A stretch of DNA of 64,000 bases, from the NCBI RefSeq assembly GCF_028389875.1, contig NC_084668.1, positions 29,928,993-29,992,992 on the forward strand, in the 5' to 3' direction. This DNA is from Rhea pennata (taxonomy: Eukaryota; Chordata; Aves; Rheiformes; Rheidae). The translations under genes and the position numbers were made by a program. Below, piece after piece: positions 31,980-44,909 of the stretch. How positions within the stretch are numbered: the first letter of the stretch is position 1; the number at the start of each line of letters is the position of its first letter. The notes below the pieces were generated by a model. It had not been told where the DNA came from. It saw only the letters and a list, made by a program, of their open reading frames with translations, and ran no database searches.

Positions 31980-32480
31980 CAGTCCTTTTTCATATCCTGC
32001 TAAATTCTTTACCTCAACAATTTTCTGTGATAACATCTCCTACTGTCTAATTATGTTATGTGAAGACATATCTCTTTTTATCACTACGGAATTTCCTTCC
32101 TTTTGTTTTCATTTTATGACCTTTTGTTCTTGTTCTATGAGAAACAGAAAACAGCAATTTCTTATCTGCCTCCTCTGTTCCTTGCATAATTTGACATAAT
32201 TTATCATGCTCTTTCTTTTCTACTGTAAACAGCCCAGATTTTTCAATATTAGAGTGTTTCAGACCTCTGTCATTTTCTTTTCCCTTCTCTAAGGTTTCTC
32301 AGTGTGGCATTTGTTTGGGTTTTCTCTTGCTTTGTTTTTTTGAGATGGGGTAATCAACATTATTCTGCAATATTCCAGGCAATGCAACACATTGACTATA
32401 CAACTATAGACAAACTAGAGTGGTCTTGTATTTATTCATTCTGCATGACAATATTTATAACTTACAAAAACACCTGCACA
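31980..32480 (-). mobile_element. Ancient L3/CR1-like LINE remnant
   Basis: Plus-strand text such as ATGACCTTTTGTTCTTGTTC, GAGAAACAGAAAACAGCAAT, TACTGTAAACAGCCCAGATT and TTGAGATGGGGTAATCAACA follows, in order, the reverse complement of the 3' end of the old amniote L3/CR1 LINE as I remember it. Strongly diverged; orientation is minus. Confidence 0.65.
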
Positions 32481-33554
32481 CTGAACAGAAGTATTGAATT
32501 GAGCTGTTTACAGTGGCGTTCTCTTAAAAAGGTTATAACAAACATAAAACCCTGTGAGCTCAGCAAGTAATTTAGTTCTTCTGACTGCCTTACTGTGCAT
32601 TCAGTAATCCCAATTTAGTTATTTGCTCCGCAGGTCTGTTTGACTGGGAGGTGTAACAAAGGTAGACATGGGAAAAATGCTGTGACTTCCTAACAACTGT
32701 CAGAGGAGAGACCAATGCAATGGAGATGCCTTCATAGGTGGGATGTCCTATGCCTGCCGCTGCAGCATTCCCCGCTGAAGCCCTGCCTGCCTGTCTGGCA
32801 ACTGCCCCGACTAGCCACAAGTCATGCAGGTTTGAGGGGGATAAAAAATAAATCAGAGACAGCAGAAAGTATTCAGAAGCTACTGTCAAGTCTGTCTCAA
32901 CTCAGAAGCCAAGGCTCAAGGTAAAGTTATTTTTTCAGTAACTATTAGCTATTTGGGCATTCTCTTTTTAACTGTGTCATTATGTGAGCATCAAACAACT
33001 CAGTAATGTGGCATTAACAATATGTATACGATATTCATGAAATAATAGGTTGTATTCATTTATACAAGTCACTACCAGTTTGTTACTGTATGTTTGAAAT
33101 AGATTACTTAAATAGTTAAGTGTGCAGAGAATCTGAGAAATAAATTCAGCAAACCCATCTTCGTTAAAAGTTACTTCTATTTATAGCAGGTTTGTATCTA
33201 GCCTATTTTACATCAGTTTCATCTCAACATTTTAGAAGAAATCTAAAAAAACCCAATCTCTCTATTAAAATTATGCTAATAGTAAATTGTGTAACAAGTT
33301 TTTTACAACTGTAAAGAAGTCATGGTGGCCTGGGTTCTTTCTCTCACTATAGAAAAACAGGAAAAAGGTTCGTTTTGAACAATGAGTAAAGGTTATTTGG
33401 TTTAGGAATCTTAAAGCTCTCCTAAACACAGCTGTGTAATCCTGGCTCTCCTGCGGTCAGCTAGAACTTCCTCACTCCCTTAAGCAAGTATGATTTCATT
33501 TTTTCATTATACGAAATCTTGCCGTAAGGGGCAATTTTCCAGTTCTGTTTCCCT

Positions 33555-34060
33555 GATCGTTTGTGTGACCTTGGACAAATCTTTTTAGTATTTCTCGTCT
33601 CTGTTTATGTCCCAGCAGCAGTATCGCTAGGAGGACTAACTGTTAAACAGAGCCCCTGCTCTTTCCCTCGGTAAAAGCGCCCAAGCCCTCGCCGGGCATG
33701 CCCGCGCCACGCGAAGCTCTGCTGTGTCGGGCGCCTGAGCCACCTCCAGACGAGCCGCTACGTCCGCACTGTCAGCGCAGCACGGCGAAACGCCGGGGCC
33801 GGCAGTGAGGCACTGCAGACACTGCAGGCGCTTCAGCCTCACGCCGGCGCCCGCAGCGCCAGGTCCTATCGCTCCGCGCGGTTCTCTGCCGCCGGCACGC
33901 CTCAGCTCTACGCATTTTCCAAACTTGCCCACCAGTTTTTCCTTATCATTGACGCTAATTTCCTCACCATTAAAACAAAGTTATAATTTTCTGCTTAGAG
34001 GATTGTTGTGAGAACAAAATTTATGAAGTGCTAAGATGCTATAATGTAAGACCTATGCAA
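33555..34060 (+). repeat. Possible split MIR-like SINE
   Basis: GTGTGACCTTGGACAAATC at about 33,560-33,580 and GAGGATTGTTGTGAGAACAA near 34,000 are both MIR-like phrases in the right order. They are separated by about 300 bases of GC-rich sequence (33,640-33,935). Diverged, so identification is tentative. Confidence 0.45.
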
Positions 34061-36749
34061 GTGGCTAGGTAAGTAGATGGGAATAGCGCAGATTGCTCTA
34101 ACTAAGCAGATATTTAATTACCGATAGTATGTGATGCTGTTCATAGATAGGGTAGATAAAAATACTGAATATTCTTGTTTGGCTGAAACGATTTGTCCTG
34201 ATTCATCATCTCCGATTCAGAAGAACTGAAGCTTGAAATAATGTGTGTCTGTCTGCGTGTACTATTGATGCTTACTGAAAAGAATTTGTCAGACTGCATA
34301 TGCTTGTGAGCTCTTGGCTGAGCTAGTGGAACGACCGCCTTTAGTTCACTAAATACAGGCTTGTTTTGGAGCTAAATGACACAAGTTTTATTGTGGAAAT
34401 TGCATGCAAATGCTTGGCCTTGGATCACAGAGTCCATATTTGACTAAATTTTTCCAGCTAGTAAGATGTGATGCAGCATACAAGTAGTATCTTGAACTTT
34501 GAACTATTTGAGAGGAACAGTGTTTAATTCAGACATAAAAACAGACTTCTGGCTTGGGTGCAAGGGGGAGAAAGGGGTAGTCAGAAGAAGAATGAGAAGT
34601 TATTCAAGTTAATAGGAGTGATTTCCAGAAAACAAACTGTAGGGTTATTGGCAGACCACCTGGGACAGGATGGCCTTGCTGGACTTTGTGAGATGTTTGT
34701 CTCTCAGATTATATTAGCTTCCCTATATTAATACTATATAGAATTTTAAAAATACAACTATATGCAAAAATTGAATGCAAGAGAACTGTTAGGTTTATGA
34801 GATCATAGCATATTATTTATGTACAAAACTATACATCTGTGTGTATGTTCCCTTGTTCAGATTACCCAAACTGATAGGATACAGGCTATCTGATGCTTCT
34901 TGAAAGATGTCCTCTAAAATAACCAAAAGCTGGATAGGTTTCATTCTCATATGGAAATACTGCTTTTTGGATGACACTATTCATCCAGTACCTGTCTGCT
35001 CAGAGAGCAAGGACGCCCGTCAGTTAACACCCTGGTAGGTGTGCTTTCTTGCATCCAAAGCATACCAGAAAACAGACTGACATCGACGCTACCACTGTTG
35101 AACTTCCAGTGGCACTTCTGTAGCTTTAGATTTTCTTTGGCAGGCCCCAACAAATTCGATTTTGCCTTGGCTCCTGGGTTTATTTGAATCTAAACCCTAT
35201 TTGTAGGCTAAGACATCAGTTAGCTAGCTTAGACATCAGCTCTCAGTGTACTTGGGCAGTGTACTCGTAAACCTTAATTTTTGCTATAGCCTCTGGCTTT
35301 CTCCTAGCCCTAGGTCTATGCTTACAGCAGGTGTCCCTGCGAGGCCCACACCTACCCCTGTACACACCATTTGTCAGTGGTGAACACAAGATCTCAACTA
35401 ACTTTGACCACCTGAAACCTAGGTTGTAATCCTGGCTCTACTGCGTCCCAGCGTTTACAAACTGATCACTAGTTCAAATCATAAGCCAGTAGCAAATTCT
35501 AGCACCAGCTCCATTTTTTACTCTTTTTTTTTAAGCAGTAGTTGACTAAAAGCTTCAATGTATTGATTAGAATCATGCATATTATTAAATATTTTCAGTT
35601 TTTAATTCATAAAATCTTTTCTACACACAATCCAACTTTGCTTTAAATCAAAGCCTTGTTTTAATGAAATGATGTGTAACAAGTTTGTCTTCCAACTAAA
35701 ATAACCTTTCCACTGCTATATTCAAGGTAGGAACAGATATAGAAACTGGAAAACTAACATTTGGAAACAGAACATTAAGCTGTATCCTAAAGAAAGACTC
35801 CTGACACATGCTGTTGCAGTCTGCTGAATCTCTCAAAATACAGTCTTTGTCTTAAGACAGTCCACGCTTACCCTGTATTTTATTTGAATTGTTCTATAAG
35901 GCTCATGATTTCCTAAAGATCAACTTTCTCTGAAGAGTATTTACCTGTACCATGTTAAAGGTATTTTCTTTTTCCTCTTTGGAAATCAAACTGCAAGGTT
36001 AGAAGTATGAAGGCCTAGGAATATCAATGAATATCTACTTTTTTATTTTCTGCTTTGCCATGATGTTGTGTTTGCCATGATATTTCTGACCAAAGAATCT
36101 AGTACTTGTTGTAATTTGTTCTTTAATCTACGCACTGTCACAAATTTCAGGGTATATAAAAGTTCTGATTTCAAGATTATCCCATTGAAACTTGTTATCT
36201 GAGGATTGCTATCCTCAGATAATTAGGTAATAAGAATATTGGATAGTATCTTTAGATATCTAAATATTATGTATAGTAATCATAATGACAGTTCTTTTAG
36301 GCAGACCATTTTGAAAATGAATTTCAAATTTATCTTCTCATTTCAGTGACAGTTTAAGTCATTTTGTGACTTCAAAAAGGTTTTAAGTTGTACTGCAAAA
36401 GTTGATGTTGGTTTATGAGAGAAATTACACAGGACTTGATCTCAGTCAACCAAGTGATTTAGGAAAATGAAATGGTCTTTGGTAACAATAGCTCTAATTC
36501 TGCCACTCAGAAATCTCCACAGAACATGGACGAATGTATATCCACGAGTATCAGCACTCTCCTCATTCAGTCCTCAGTCTTTGCCTTGGTGCAGAACCTG
36601 AGGGACTCTCTACCCCCGCCTCCTTTTAAGGCATCTTCTGTCTTATTTGGAAATCTGTTTGTCCAGTGCCCAAAAGCAGCTGGTACCGAGGGCCCCCAGG
36701 GCTTGCTCCCAGCGAGAGGCTGCGGGGCCAGGGTGAAATCCCTCCAGGA

Positions 36750-37050
36750 GCCACAGGGTCACAGAATGCCTGAGGTTGGACGGGACCCCTGGAGATCACC
36801 TCGTCCAACCCTCCTGCTCCAGCAGGGCCACCTTGAACAGGCTGCCCAGGACCTGGCCCAGATGGCTTTTGAGTATCTCCAAGGATGGAGACTCCACAAC
36901 CTCTCTGGGCAACCTGTTCCAGTGCTCGGTCACCCTCACAGAAAAAAAAGCTTTTCTGCGTGTTCAGACGGAGTTTCCTGTGTTTCAGTTCGATGCACAG
37001 TGCTCTGGTGTATCAGCCACTCCTCCCAGTTTTGCATCAAAAGTCATGGG
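36750..37050 (-). mobile_element. CR1 LINE fragment with internal deletion
   Basis: A clean CR1 match from GGTCACAGAATGCCTGAGG through the GATCACCTCGTCCAACCC and CTCCACAACCTCTCTGGGC phrases to TTTCAGTTCGATGC. It then jumps to TGTATCAGCCACTCCTCCC, which normally lies several hundred bases further inside the element. Better preserved than the copy at 9 kb, hence younger. Confidence 0.88.
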
Positions 37051-40000
37051 CAGGCGGCTGTGCTGGGCCGTTCCCGCGCGCACCACGCGTCAGGGCCGTG
37101 CCGTGACACCGCACTCGCTCAGTGCCGGACACAGGCCTCATCTCCCTCCACGCTGCGAGAGTGAGAGCACGCGTGCTAGGGAATAACATGTTTTAATGCA
37201 TCTCAAATCTTGAAGCCGCATCTATGACTTATTTCATGGAGGCAATTCGCTAAAGGAAACTTATATGAAAAAAAATCTTTGTGGTTGACTTTTGTTAAAA
37301 GATTGTTTTTTTCAGGCTCAATTCTACTCTGAGAACAAGGTTTAATCGGATGTTTCACTGTTGTGTGTTCCTCCAGAAGGACGTGGTTGGTTTAGTTTTC
37401 CCCTTACTTATGTGACAACAACTGAAATAAAAGATAACCCTTAAATTTAAGGGGATGTATACCTACCCACAAAGAAAAATGAGAGAAATGGGCCAGTGTG
37501 TTAAAACAGAAGGGCCGGAAAACTTGCAGTTTCACACCTAGTGAGTGTCTTTAGCGTCATCCAGAAAAACAGACTATGAAGAATGCATTTCAGGGAATAT
37601 ATTAGTTATTAGGGGCAGGCTGTTTTTCTCTGAGCAAAGCTGGGATGAAATGCACAACCTATTACTTGCTTCAGTGTTGTTAATGTTCTGTACATGTTGT
37701 TCATAACGACATTTATTTCCATGTCAGAGCTTCAAAGTTGTTCAACTGAACACAGATGCTGCTGCATTCTTTGAAACTTCTTATTTCTCCATTTAAAACA
37801 TAGCAGTGTCCACAGCGGTAATGTGACAGGGGACAGGGTCTCCGTTAGCGTGCCACAGGTCTGCTGGTGCACGGGAGTGTCTGCAGTGAAGCCCGTCTTT
37901 ATTGTAATTTAGAAGCAATTTCCTACTTAACATTTTATTTTAGTATCTGTTGTATTATTTTCATTCTGGAGAAAGGAATGCTGTGGGAAGATTGCATCCT
38001 TACATTTTTTTTCTCTATGTTTTCCCCTTGTGTGGCAAGATACTTACAAAAGGCTCCTGCTTTGTGCATTGCTGTCCTCAGGGTTCTTCATCTTTGGCAT
38101 GTTGGTGACCATATTCAGCGGGGTTTTCCTTTTGTGCAGATAGTATTTGACTATCCCAAAACTATAATTTCTAGTTCAGAAAGAAGATGGCATTGTTTGC
38201 AACGTCAGGTCCTAGGAAAGCCTGATGTGATGGATTGCAGTGCATTGCCCAAAATTTGTCTTTTACTCTAGAAGTTATCTGGATCGAAAAGACTTGCGCA
38301 CTTTCTGTCTGCCCAGCTTTTCAGCTGACTGCAATTCTGGTGTGTGTTTTTTCAGTCACAAATCTCTTTGATCCTCTTTGCAATATTTTAGTGCCTCATG
38401 TTTGGTTAATCTCCTTGCTGTGCCGCAGACCTCACGCTGTGTTGTCAGGACTGCAGCACTCGGGATTCTTTAGAGGAGAGTGCGTCCTCCTGTGCTTCAT
38501 GAGGAAATTTGTTTTAGTGATGTTTACTAGATATTGAGGGAAAAAAAAATTAAAAAGGAGGATTTGCATATATACTAGAAATATTTCTCTGGTTGGTGTA
38601 CTGCCTTATTAGTAAAAATATAAATTCATTTAATTTACTGTTTTATCTTTTTTATGTTTTCCAGTACTGTGCACAGGGAAGAACTGCCTATGTTTACAGG
38701 GAGATAAAGTATCTCACTATATAGGCTATATTTAACTGTACCTGAGCTGCAGGATTAATGTGCAGGCTGAAGCCTTGTGTCCATGTTGCCTCATGTAGAC
38801 AGTGTAAATGATCTCCAGTTTCAAATACAGATAAAAGCAAAAGTTGCAGCTGCCTTCTTCCTCAAAGCTCCTGGGAAACGTTTATGACTGCTGTTTTGGT
38901 TTTCCTTCACGACGAATGTGTAGTCCCACCTTGCTTTAATCTCTTATTTCTGTATGCACCACAAAAAGAGTGATCATTTACAATGGTTTCTAAATAAAAT
39001 AAAATAAAAACCCTAGCCATTGCCATGGCACCAGGATGAGGTATACATTGAGACCAAGGTCTGCAGTCCTCTGGGCAACAGGATCTGAGTTGACTCCAGT
39101 GTTAGCATGAATCCCAGGTGGGGATTCACCGTCACCGAGCCTTTAACTGAAACGGGTAACACTATTCCACTGGAAGAAATTCCAGTATTCTGAAAATATC
39201 TTCATCTTGAATGAGAATTAATATTCCGGATTGTTTTTAAAAATTTCTTGGCTTCTTCTGAGTTCCTCAGGTCTCCTTGCTCTGCCTTTACTCAGAGTCT
39301 AACTAAACTGCCTTTGGGGAATGGGGCAATTTAGGGATTTCCAGGGAGTCAGCACAGATCCCAGCTGCAGAACAGAAAACCTGCAAGGCCCTGAGAGCCG
39401 CAGAAAGCATTTCGTTTTTATAATATAGTAATCTGTGACTTTTAGAACAACCAGTATGGTAAAACTGTTTGATATGAGTCACAAGATACTAACAAAACAG
39501 GCTTGAATTTTCAGCAATTTGCTTTTTTATCTTGAAAACAATTTTTCTTTAGCTAAACTTCTGAAGCATATGGTGCATATAAAATGAACATTACAGAAGT
39601 ATCTCAGCCCACCAAGCATTTGTAACCAGTGTGACTAATAACCCAAATGTCGATTAATCCCATTCTTTCCTCTTACAGAATTAATGTTCAGTATTTAAAA
39701 GGCTGCTTGGTGTCTTCCTTCTGTCCTAAAGTCATTTTCCTTTATACTCTTAGGCCAGACCTGCCCCTGCTTTTAGCTCCTACCTATGTAGGGTATCATG
39801 AAAGTATCTTTTCATGTTGTAACAGTGCTATAAAAGATACAACTGACACTAGATATCTTTATTTTTCAATTTTTAATATTTACTCCATCTTAATAGGGTT
39901 TATTGATAAATCTACTAAGCAGAGGTGTACAGTGGGAGAAGCATAAAAAAAAGATGGAGAATGATTGCACAGGATGAATTTTTTGCAACCAGACATCAGA

Positions 40001-41191
40001 TTTCTAACTGAAAAGTAGAAATAAAGCAAGCACTTTCACACCTTTTCATATATCACAAGTCATAAAAAATATATGCAGGTCACATTGCATAGAACAGAAA
40101 ACAGAAGCTTCTGCCAGCTCCTGTGAGGAAATGTTTTCCTGTAGACTTTGTCATCTCTGCTGTACCTAACAGTAAACAACAACATATTTTCTTAATGTGG
40201 TCAATATAATGGTATTTTAATGAGCTGTGCTATGACATAATTTCCTGAAAACATTATAGGTTTTATCAGACAACTGAGACCTATTTTGTGAATTAACCTT
40301 TGTTTTAAAGATTCCTGAAACTGCCTGAGGCAGAGTCCCGGCACAAACCTTCTATCAATTTCTGGATTGACAGCTAGCACGCATTGAAACGGAAGGCTCG
40401 AACTATTAATTCAGCTGGGTAGAAACCTGTGCTGTGTCGAAAAAGCTGATTTATTTTAGTAGTAACCCCTCTTCCGGCCTCTTCTTTTTTTTAACACTGA
40501 TAATGAGAGAAAAGAATTAATACTCACACATTTTATCTCCCTTTATTTGGGCATGGTGCCTTTATAGTATAACATATAGCAATGTAGCTAAAATACTTTA
40601 GTATATGCTGAAGTTTAAGTGCATAAGTAAAACTGAGCACGTGCTTGAACTTCTCCTGCTAACCTGGATATTTTACCTAGCTTTGGATAAATTAAAAGCT
40701 GGGCCAGGTCCTTACCAAAAACGTGTCATCATGATGAAGACTGGTAAGAGTCAGCTATTCTCACAGTGCTGGTGACTCCTTAATGTATATGAAATTCGAT
40801 TAATATACTGATTCATGGTGTTATTCTGAGCTATAGGAATATACCCATTGGCCTACTTCACTAAAACTGTGCAAAAAAGCACAATTTTAAAATTTAATTT
40901 AAAATCTTTTGCTAAGCCGTACAGATCCTGATCATCAAACCTGGTCCAGCCTCATCGCTTGCACAATGTACACAAGCACCATACCAGCATCTTGTGGGGT
41001 TTTCTTTTTTATATAAGTTAGCATTTTGTGTTTTCTCTTCCCATCCGATATATCTAGTTTCTGCTGAAGAAAAAATTCTGAAGAACACAAATTTCTTGTA
41101 CACACCTCTTAACTGTGCACATTTACTAGACTGTGATTTTCACTATTAACCCTCTGCTGATTCAGGTAAAAACATGAATGAATATATACTT

Positions 41192-41208
41192 TGTGTGTGT
41201 GTGTGTGT
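41192..41208 (+). repeat. (GT)n microsatellite
   Basis: Eight GT units. Confidence 0.9.
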
Positions 41209-43089
41209 TCAACATGCATGCACACGCACATAAATGCCTTTTTTTCAGTCCAGCTCCACCTTTAATCCATTTCTGAGGTTCAGAGTTCAGAAGATTTACA
41301 GAGAGAACTACACAGGGCTTAAGGAGCTCCTAGTGAACACACATACGTGCTGTGTTACTTTTTCCAGCACGATTATTTAGGTATAGGCAGTCTACACAAA
41401 ATATTTTATTGAACCGTATACATCTTCGTCGTATAACTCAAATTCCACTTTCTCATATGAAGATATCCTAAATATTTAAAGAATAATGTACAGTAATGTT
41501 GCTATTAATTTGATTGTTTCATTTTTTTAATTGCTACTTGACTGTTACACTTTAAATTTGAAGTTAAAAACTGTCACACTCTTTGAGGGCAGGAGGAGGG
41601 TGGGATGTTCCAAAAATAATTGATCTACAAATTAATGTTGTGCCCTAAGGTTTGGAGCAAATGTGTAATTGCCGCTGTGATGTACTTGTGGTGGTACCAG
41701 AGCTGTAAAGTAGGGCAGCACTGAGTGATTTCCATGGCCGTGCTTGGGAATGCTCTAATCACACTTATCTTCACTGTTAATCAGCATGGTTGTAAACCTC
41801 AAGTTAATATTTCAGGAAAACATGAGCTTTAAGAAAAAGCTTTTGTAAATGTCCGTTGCGAAGAATTAGGAAAAAAAAAAGAAAGAAAAATCCATTCCTG
41901 AGGAAAGGAACATCTTTCCCAACAAAGATTTTGGAAGTTTTTGAAAACAGAGCTTAATGGAGTGCTTACTTACATGCAGAATATAAAATCGTCTGTTGCA
42001 ATGAAGCAGACCCACTCTGCATCACGGTTTTGATTCTGAATATTAAGTATCTTACTGCAAGCCACGCCAGGTAAACTATAAGGCTTTTTGATTAATAGGA
42101 GGTTTTAACTGATGAGAGAAAACTTTGGGGGTTTTCGTTTTCTTTTTTTCTCTTGAGAATCTGTATCGATTCTTTTCAGACCGCATCACCTTTTCCAACC
42201 CATGCAGTTAGTGGATTATTGCATATGTAAACAGATTTGTGAAGTTTTCGTGACCACAGGAGACAGCGTGTGCGTGTTGGCTGGGGTAGTTACTTTTCGT
42301 GTCTTGCCTTCTTTAATGCTTCAGCTGAATTAGAGCTAAGGGCCTCAGTAAAGCCATGCTTAGTACAGGTGTGTACATGCATGCAAAAAAATACTATGAA
42401 ACAGAGCAGGCGCGGAGCAGTTCAGCCAGCACCTGGTGGCTAGCGGCTCTCCGAGCTGGGGTTGCATTTGGACAGGTCTGGTAACTCCTTCATGAGTTTT
42501 TGTAATGCCTCTTTGACTCCATGAATACTTCGGCCTCTATAACATCCCCGTCAAATCAGTTCTTAAATTAGCTTATGCACTGCTTGAGAAAAAGAATTCA
42601 TTAAAAAAAAAAGAATTTAAAAGAATTATAAATTGGGCACAGGCGAAACTGCAGGGAGCTGGGCTATTGCCAAGCAGAGGAGGACACGAGAAGCGCAGAA
42701 CCGAGCTTGGGGTACTGTGAACTTCGGGGACACACAGGAGGTGCTGAGGCTCCGAGGGGGAGGCGGGCAGACGCGGACCTGGATTGTCGCTAGGTGACAA
42801 ATGACAGGCCCCGAGCAGCAGCTCCGCATCTTGTCTAAGCTGCTCTGGAACCCTGGAACAACTATCATCTAGTCTGGCAAGTTGTTAGCAGTCTCACATG
42901 CTGCTAGTGTGATTTGGTAGCTTTCCTGGTTCAGTTTACACCGTCTTCCTCCCACTGCAAATGTATTTATATTGCACATGCCTTGCTATTGGAAAGCGCT
43001 CGTATCGCTCCGGGGAAAGCCAAGTAGTTACCCACCAGCAGCTCGACCACGGGGAGCACACGTGGGTTTGGGGCAGAGCCCTTGGAGAG

Positions 43090-43172
43090 GCTAGAATCGG
43101 TAAGGCTGGAAGGGACCTCTGGAGATCATCTAGTCCAGCCTCCCCGCTCAGCGGGGTCACCTAGAGCACGTT
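43090..43172 (-). mobile_element. Short CR1 3'-end fragment
   Basis: About 80 bases with the CR1 tail signature: AGAATCGGTAAGGCTGGAAGG, then GACCTCTGGAGATCATCTAG and TCCAGCCTCC. It is truncated soon after and directly abuts the C2orf88 CpG island. The match is good, so it is a relatively young 5'-truncated insertion. Confidence 0.9.
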
Positions 43173-44565
43173 AGACAGGGACAGCAAAAATGTCAAACTA
43201 CGTTCAAAACGATTCGTTTGGGGGCAAAAGCACCTCGCTTACCCCCGGAGGAAGGGGCGTTCAGGCGCCGAGGCTGGAGGACGCCGAGCTGCCGGAGGGC
43301 GCTGAGCCCCGGCGCCGGGGCTCGCGGGGGCAGCCGGCCCTGGCGGGCGCCCCGGCACCAGGGCTCGCAGCGCCGCGCGCCCGGGCGAGCTGCGCGTTTC
43401 GTAGAGCACCCAGGCTGAGCCTCGCGCTAGCCGCTGCCAGCGTTAAAAAGACGGTCATAATTTCAGTATGAAACTCTTATTTAAGACTGTTTGTATATAG
43501 CTTAAAATGGAGTTAGGCTGCCACAGTGTTTTAAGGCAAGGAGAGCACACCTTTCCAGTACTCTGTCTTAATTTCTTAAAGCTTTGATTCATGTCATTTG
43601 CTTCTCCACTCACCCGAGGGCAAACTAAAACAGTAATAAAAAATGTGACTGAAATCTATACAGCTCACCAGGTCCTGGGCCAAAGCTTCTTGAAATCAGA
43701 GGGTATCGTGTCGCCGGCTTTAACAGGCTTTAAGTCAAGCTCCTGAAACCTGCTCCGGCAGACGCTAACACATGCGCTTAGCTCTCACCGGGGTTATTCA
43801 TGACTTGAAAACTCACCACGCAAAAGTCAGCTCGCCAGGAGCCGCGGCCCGCTTTCGCGCCCCAGGTTCGCGCCCCGCCAGCCGCCGCCCCAGCGGAGCC
43901 GGCGGCGGCAGCCGGCGCTGCGGGTCCGTCCCGCGGCAGGGCCCGGCGCCGCGGCCCCGTCCGCCGCGCGCGGCGCCTCCTCCGGGCCCGCGGGGCCGCG
44001 GCGGGCAGAGCGGGGGCTGCTCGCGTCGCCGCCGGAGCGCGCCAGGCACGAGCGCAGCGCCGCGGCCGCGGCCGCGCCCCGCCCGCAGCGCCGAGCGCCG
44101 CGCGCCCAGGGCCGGGCAGCGGCGCGGCGCGGCGCGGGCCTGCTCGCGGCGGGCGCCCGGCCGCTCCCGCCAGCCGAGGGGCTCTGCGGGCGCAGGCCGC
44201 GCCGCGCCGCGCCGCCTGACGGGGCGACAGGAGCGGTGCCTCCGGGCCTCAGCCCCGCTGCCTGCCGTGCGCTCTGCGCCGCTCACCTGAACGTCCGGCC
44301 GTCGCTCATCCACCTCGCACCGTTCTGCGGCGCTCTAACGTTTCATCCGTTTCGTCCCTGCCGTTTCTATAGCTGCGGGCTCCTGTGGCGGCTCTTTCGC
44401 CGCTGCCCTCCCGCAACGCGCACAGCAGCGGCGGGACCGCGGCGCCGGCGCCGGGCGAGCCCGGGCCCCAGGGCAGACCCGGCGGCGCGGCGCGGCCCCC
44501 AGGCGGCCCCCGGCGGCGCGGCGCGGCGCGGCCGCCCGAGCGCGGCGCGGGGCGGCGCTCCCCGG

Positions 44566-44595
44566 CGCGGCGGCGGCGGCGGCGGCGGCGGCGGC
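44566..44595 (+). repeat. (CGG)n trinucleotide repeat
   Basis: Ten uninterrupted CGG/GGC units inside the C2orf88 CpG island, before the donor-like site at 44,725 and so possibly transcribed as 5' UTR. Confidence 0.93.
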
Positions 44596-44880
44596 AGCTC
44601 CCGGCGGGCGGGCGGCAGGTGCGGCGGCGGCGCGGGCGGGCGGGCGGGGGCTCGGCGGGGCCGGGGCTGCGGCTGCGGCAGGGCGCGGCTGCTGCTGCCT
44701 CCCGGCGCGGGGCGGCCGCCGCCCGGTGAGCACCGGGGGCGCCGGGGCGCGGAGCGGGGCCGGGGCCGGGGCCGGGCGGGCCGGGCCGGGGGTCCCCGCG
44801 CCGCGGCACCTGTGGTAGCGGCGCCGGGACCGGGCGGGGCGGCGGCTCGGGCTGGGCTCGGGGCTGCCGCGGAGCGGCGC

Positions 44881-44909
44881 GGCTCGGCTCGGCTCGGCTC
44901 GGCTCGGCT
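44881..44909 (+). repeat. (GGCTC)n pentanucleotide array
   Basis: Five perfect units and a partial sixth, inside the CpG island. Confidence 0.93.

Larger units (their letters stand above)
28561..43089. other. MSTN - C2orf88 interval, no gene recognised
   Basis: Apart from retroelement remnants listed separately and a perfect hairpin at 36,195-36,222, nothing coding was recognised. A GC-rich block at 33,640-33,935 stands out. Confidence 0.55.

Noticed and set aside
36472-37164. 230-codon ORF
   Set aside because: Runs through the antisense strand of a CR1 fragment; open frame is incidental.
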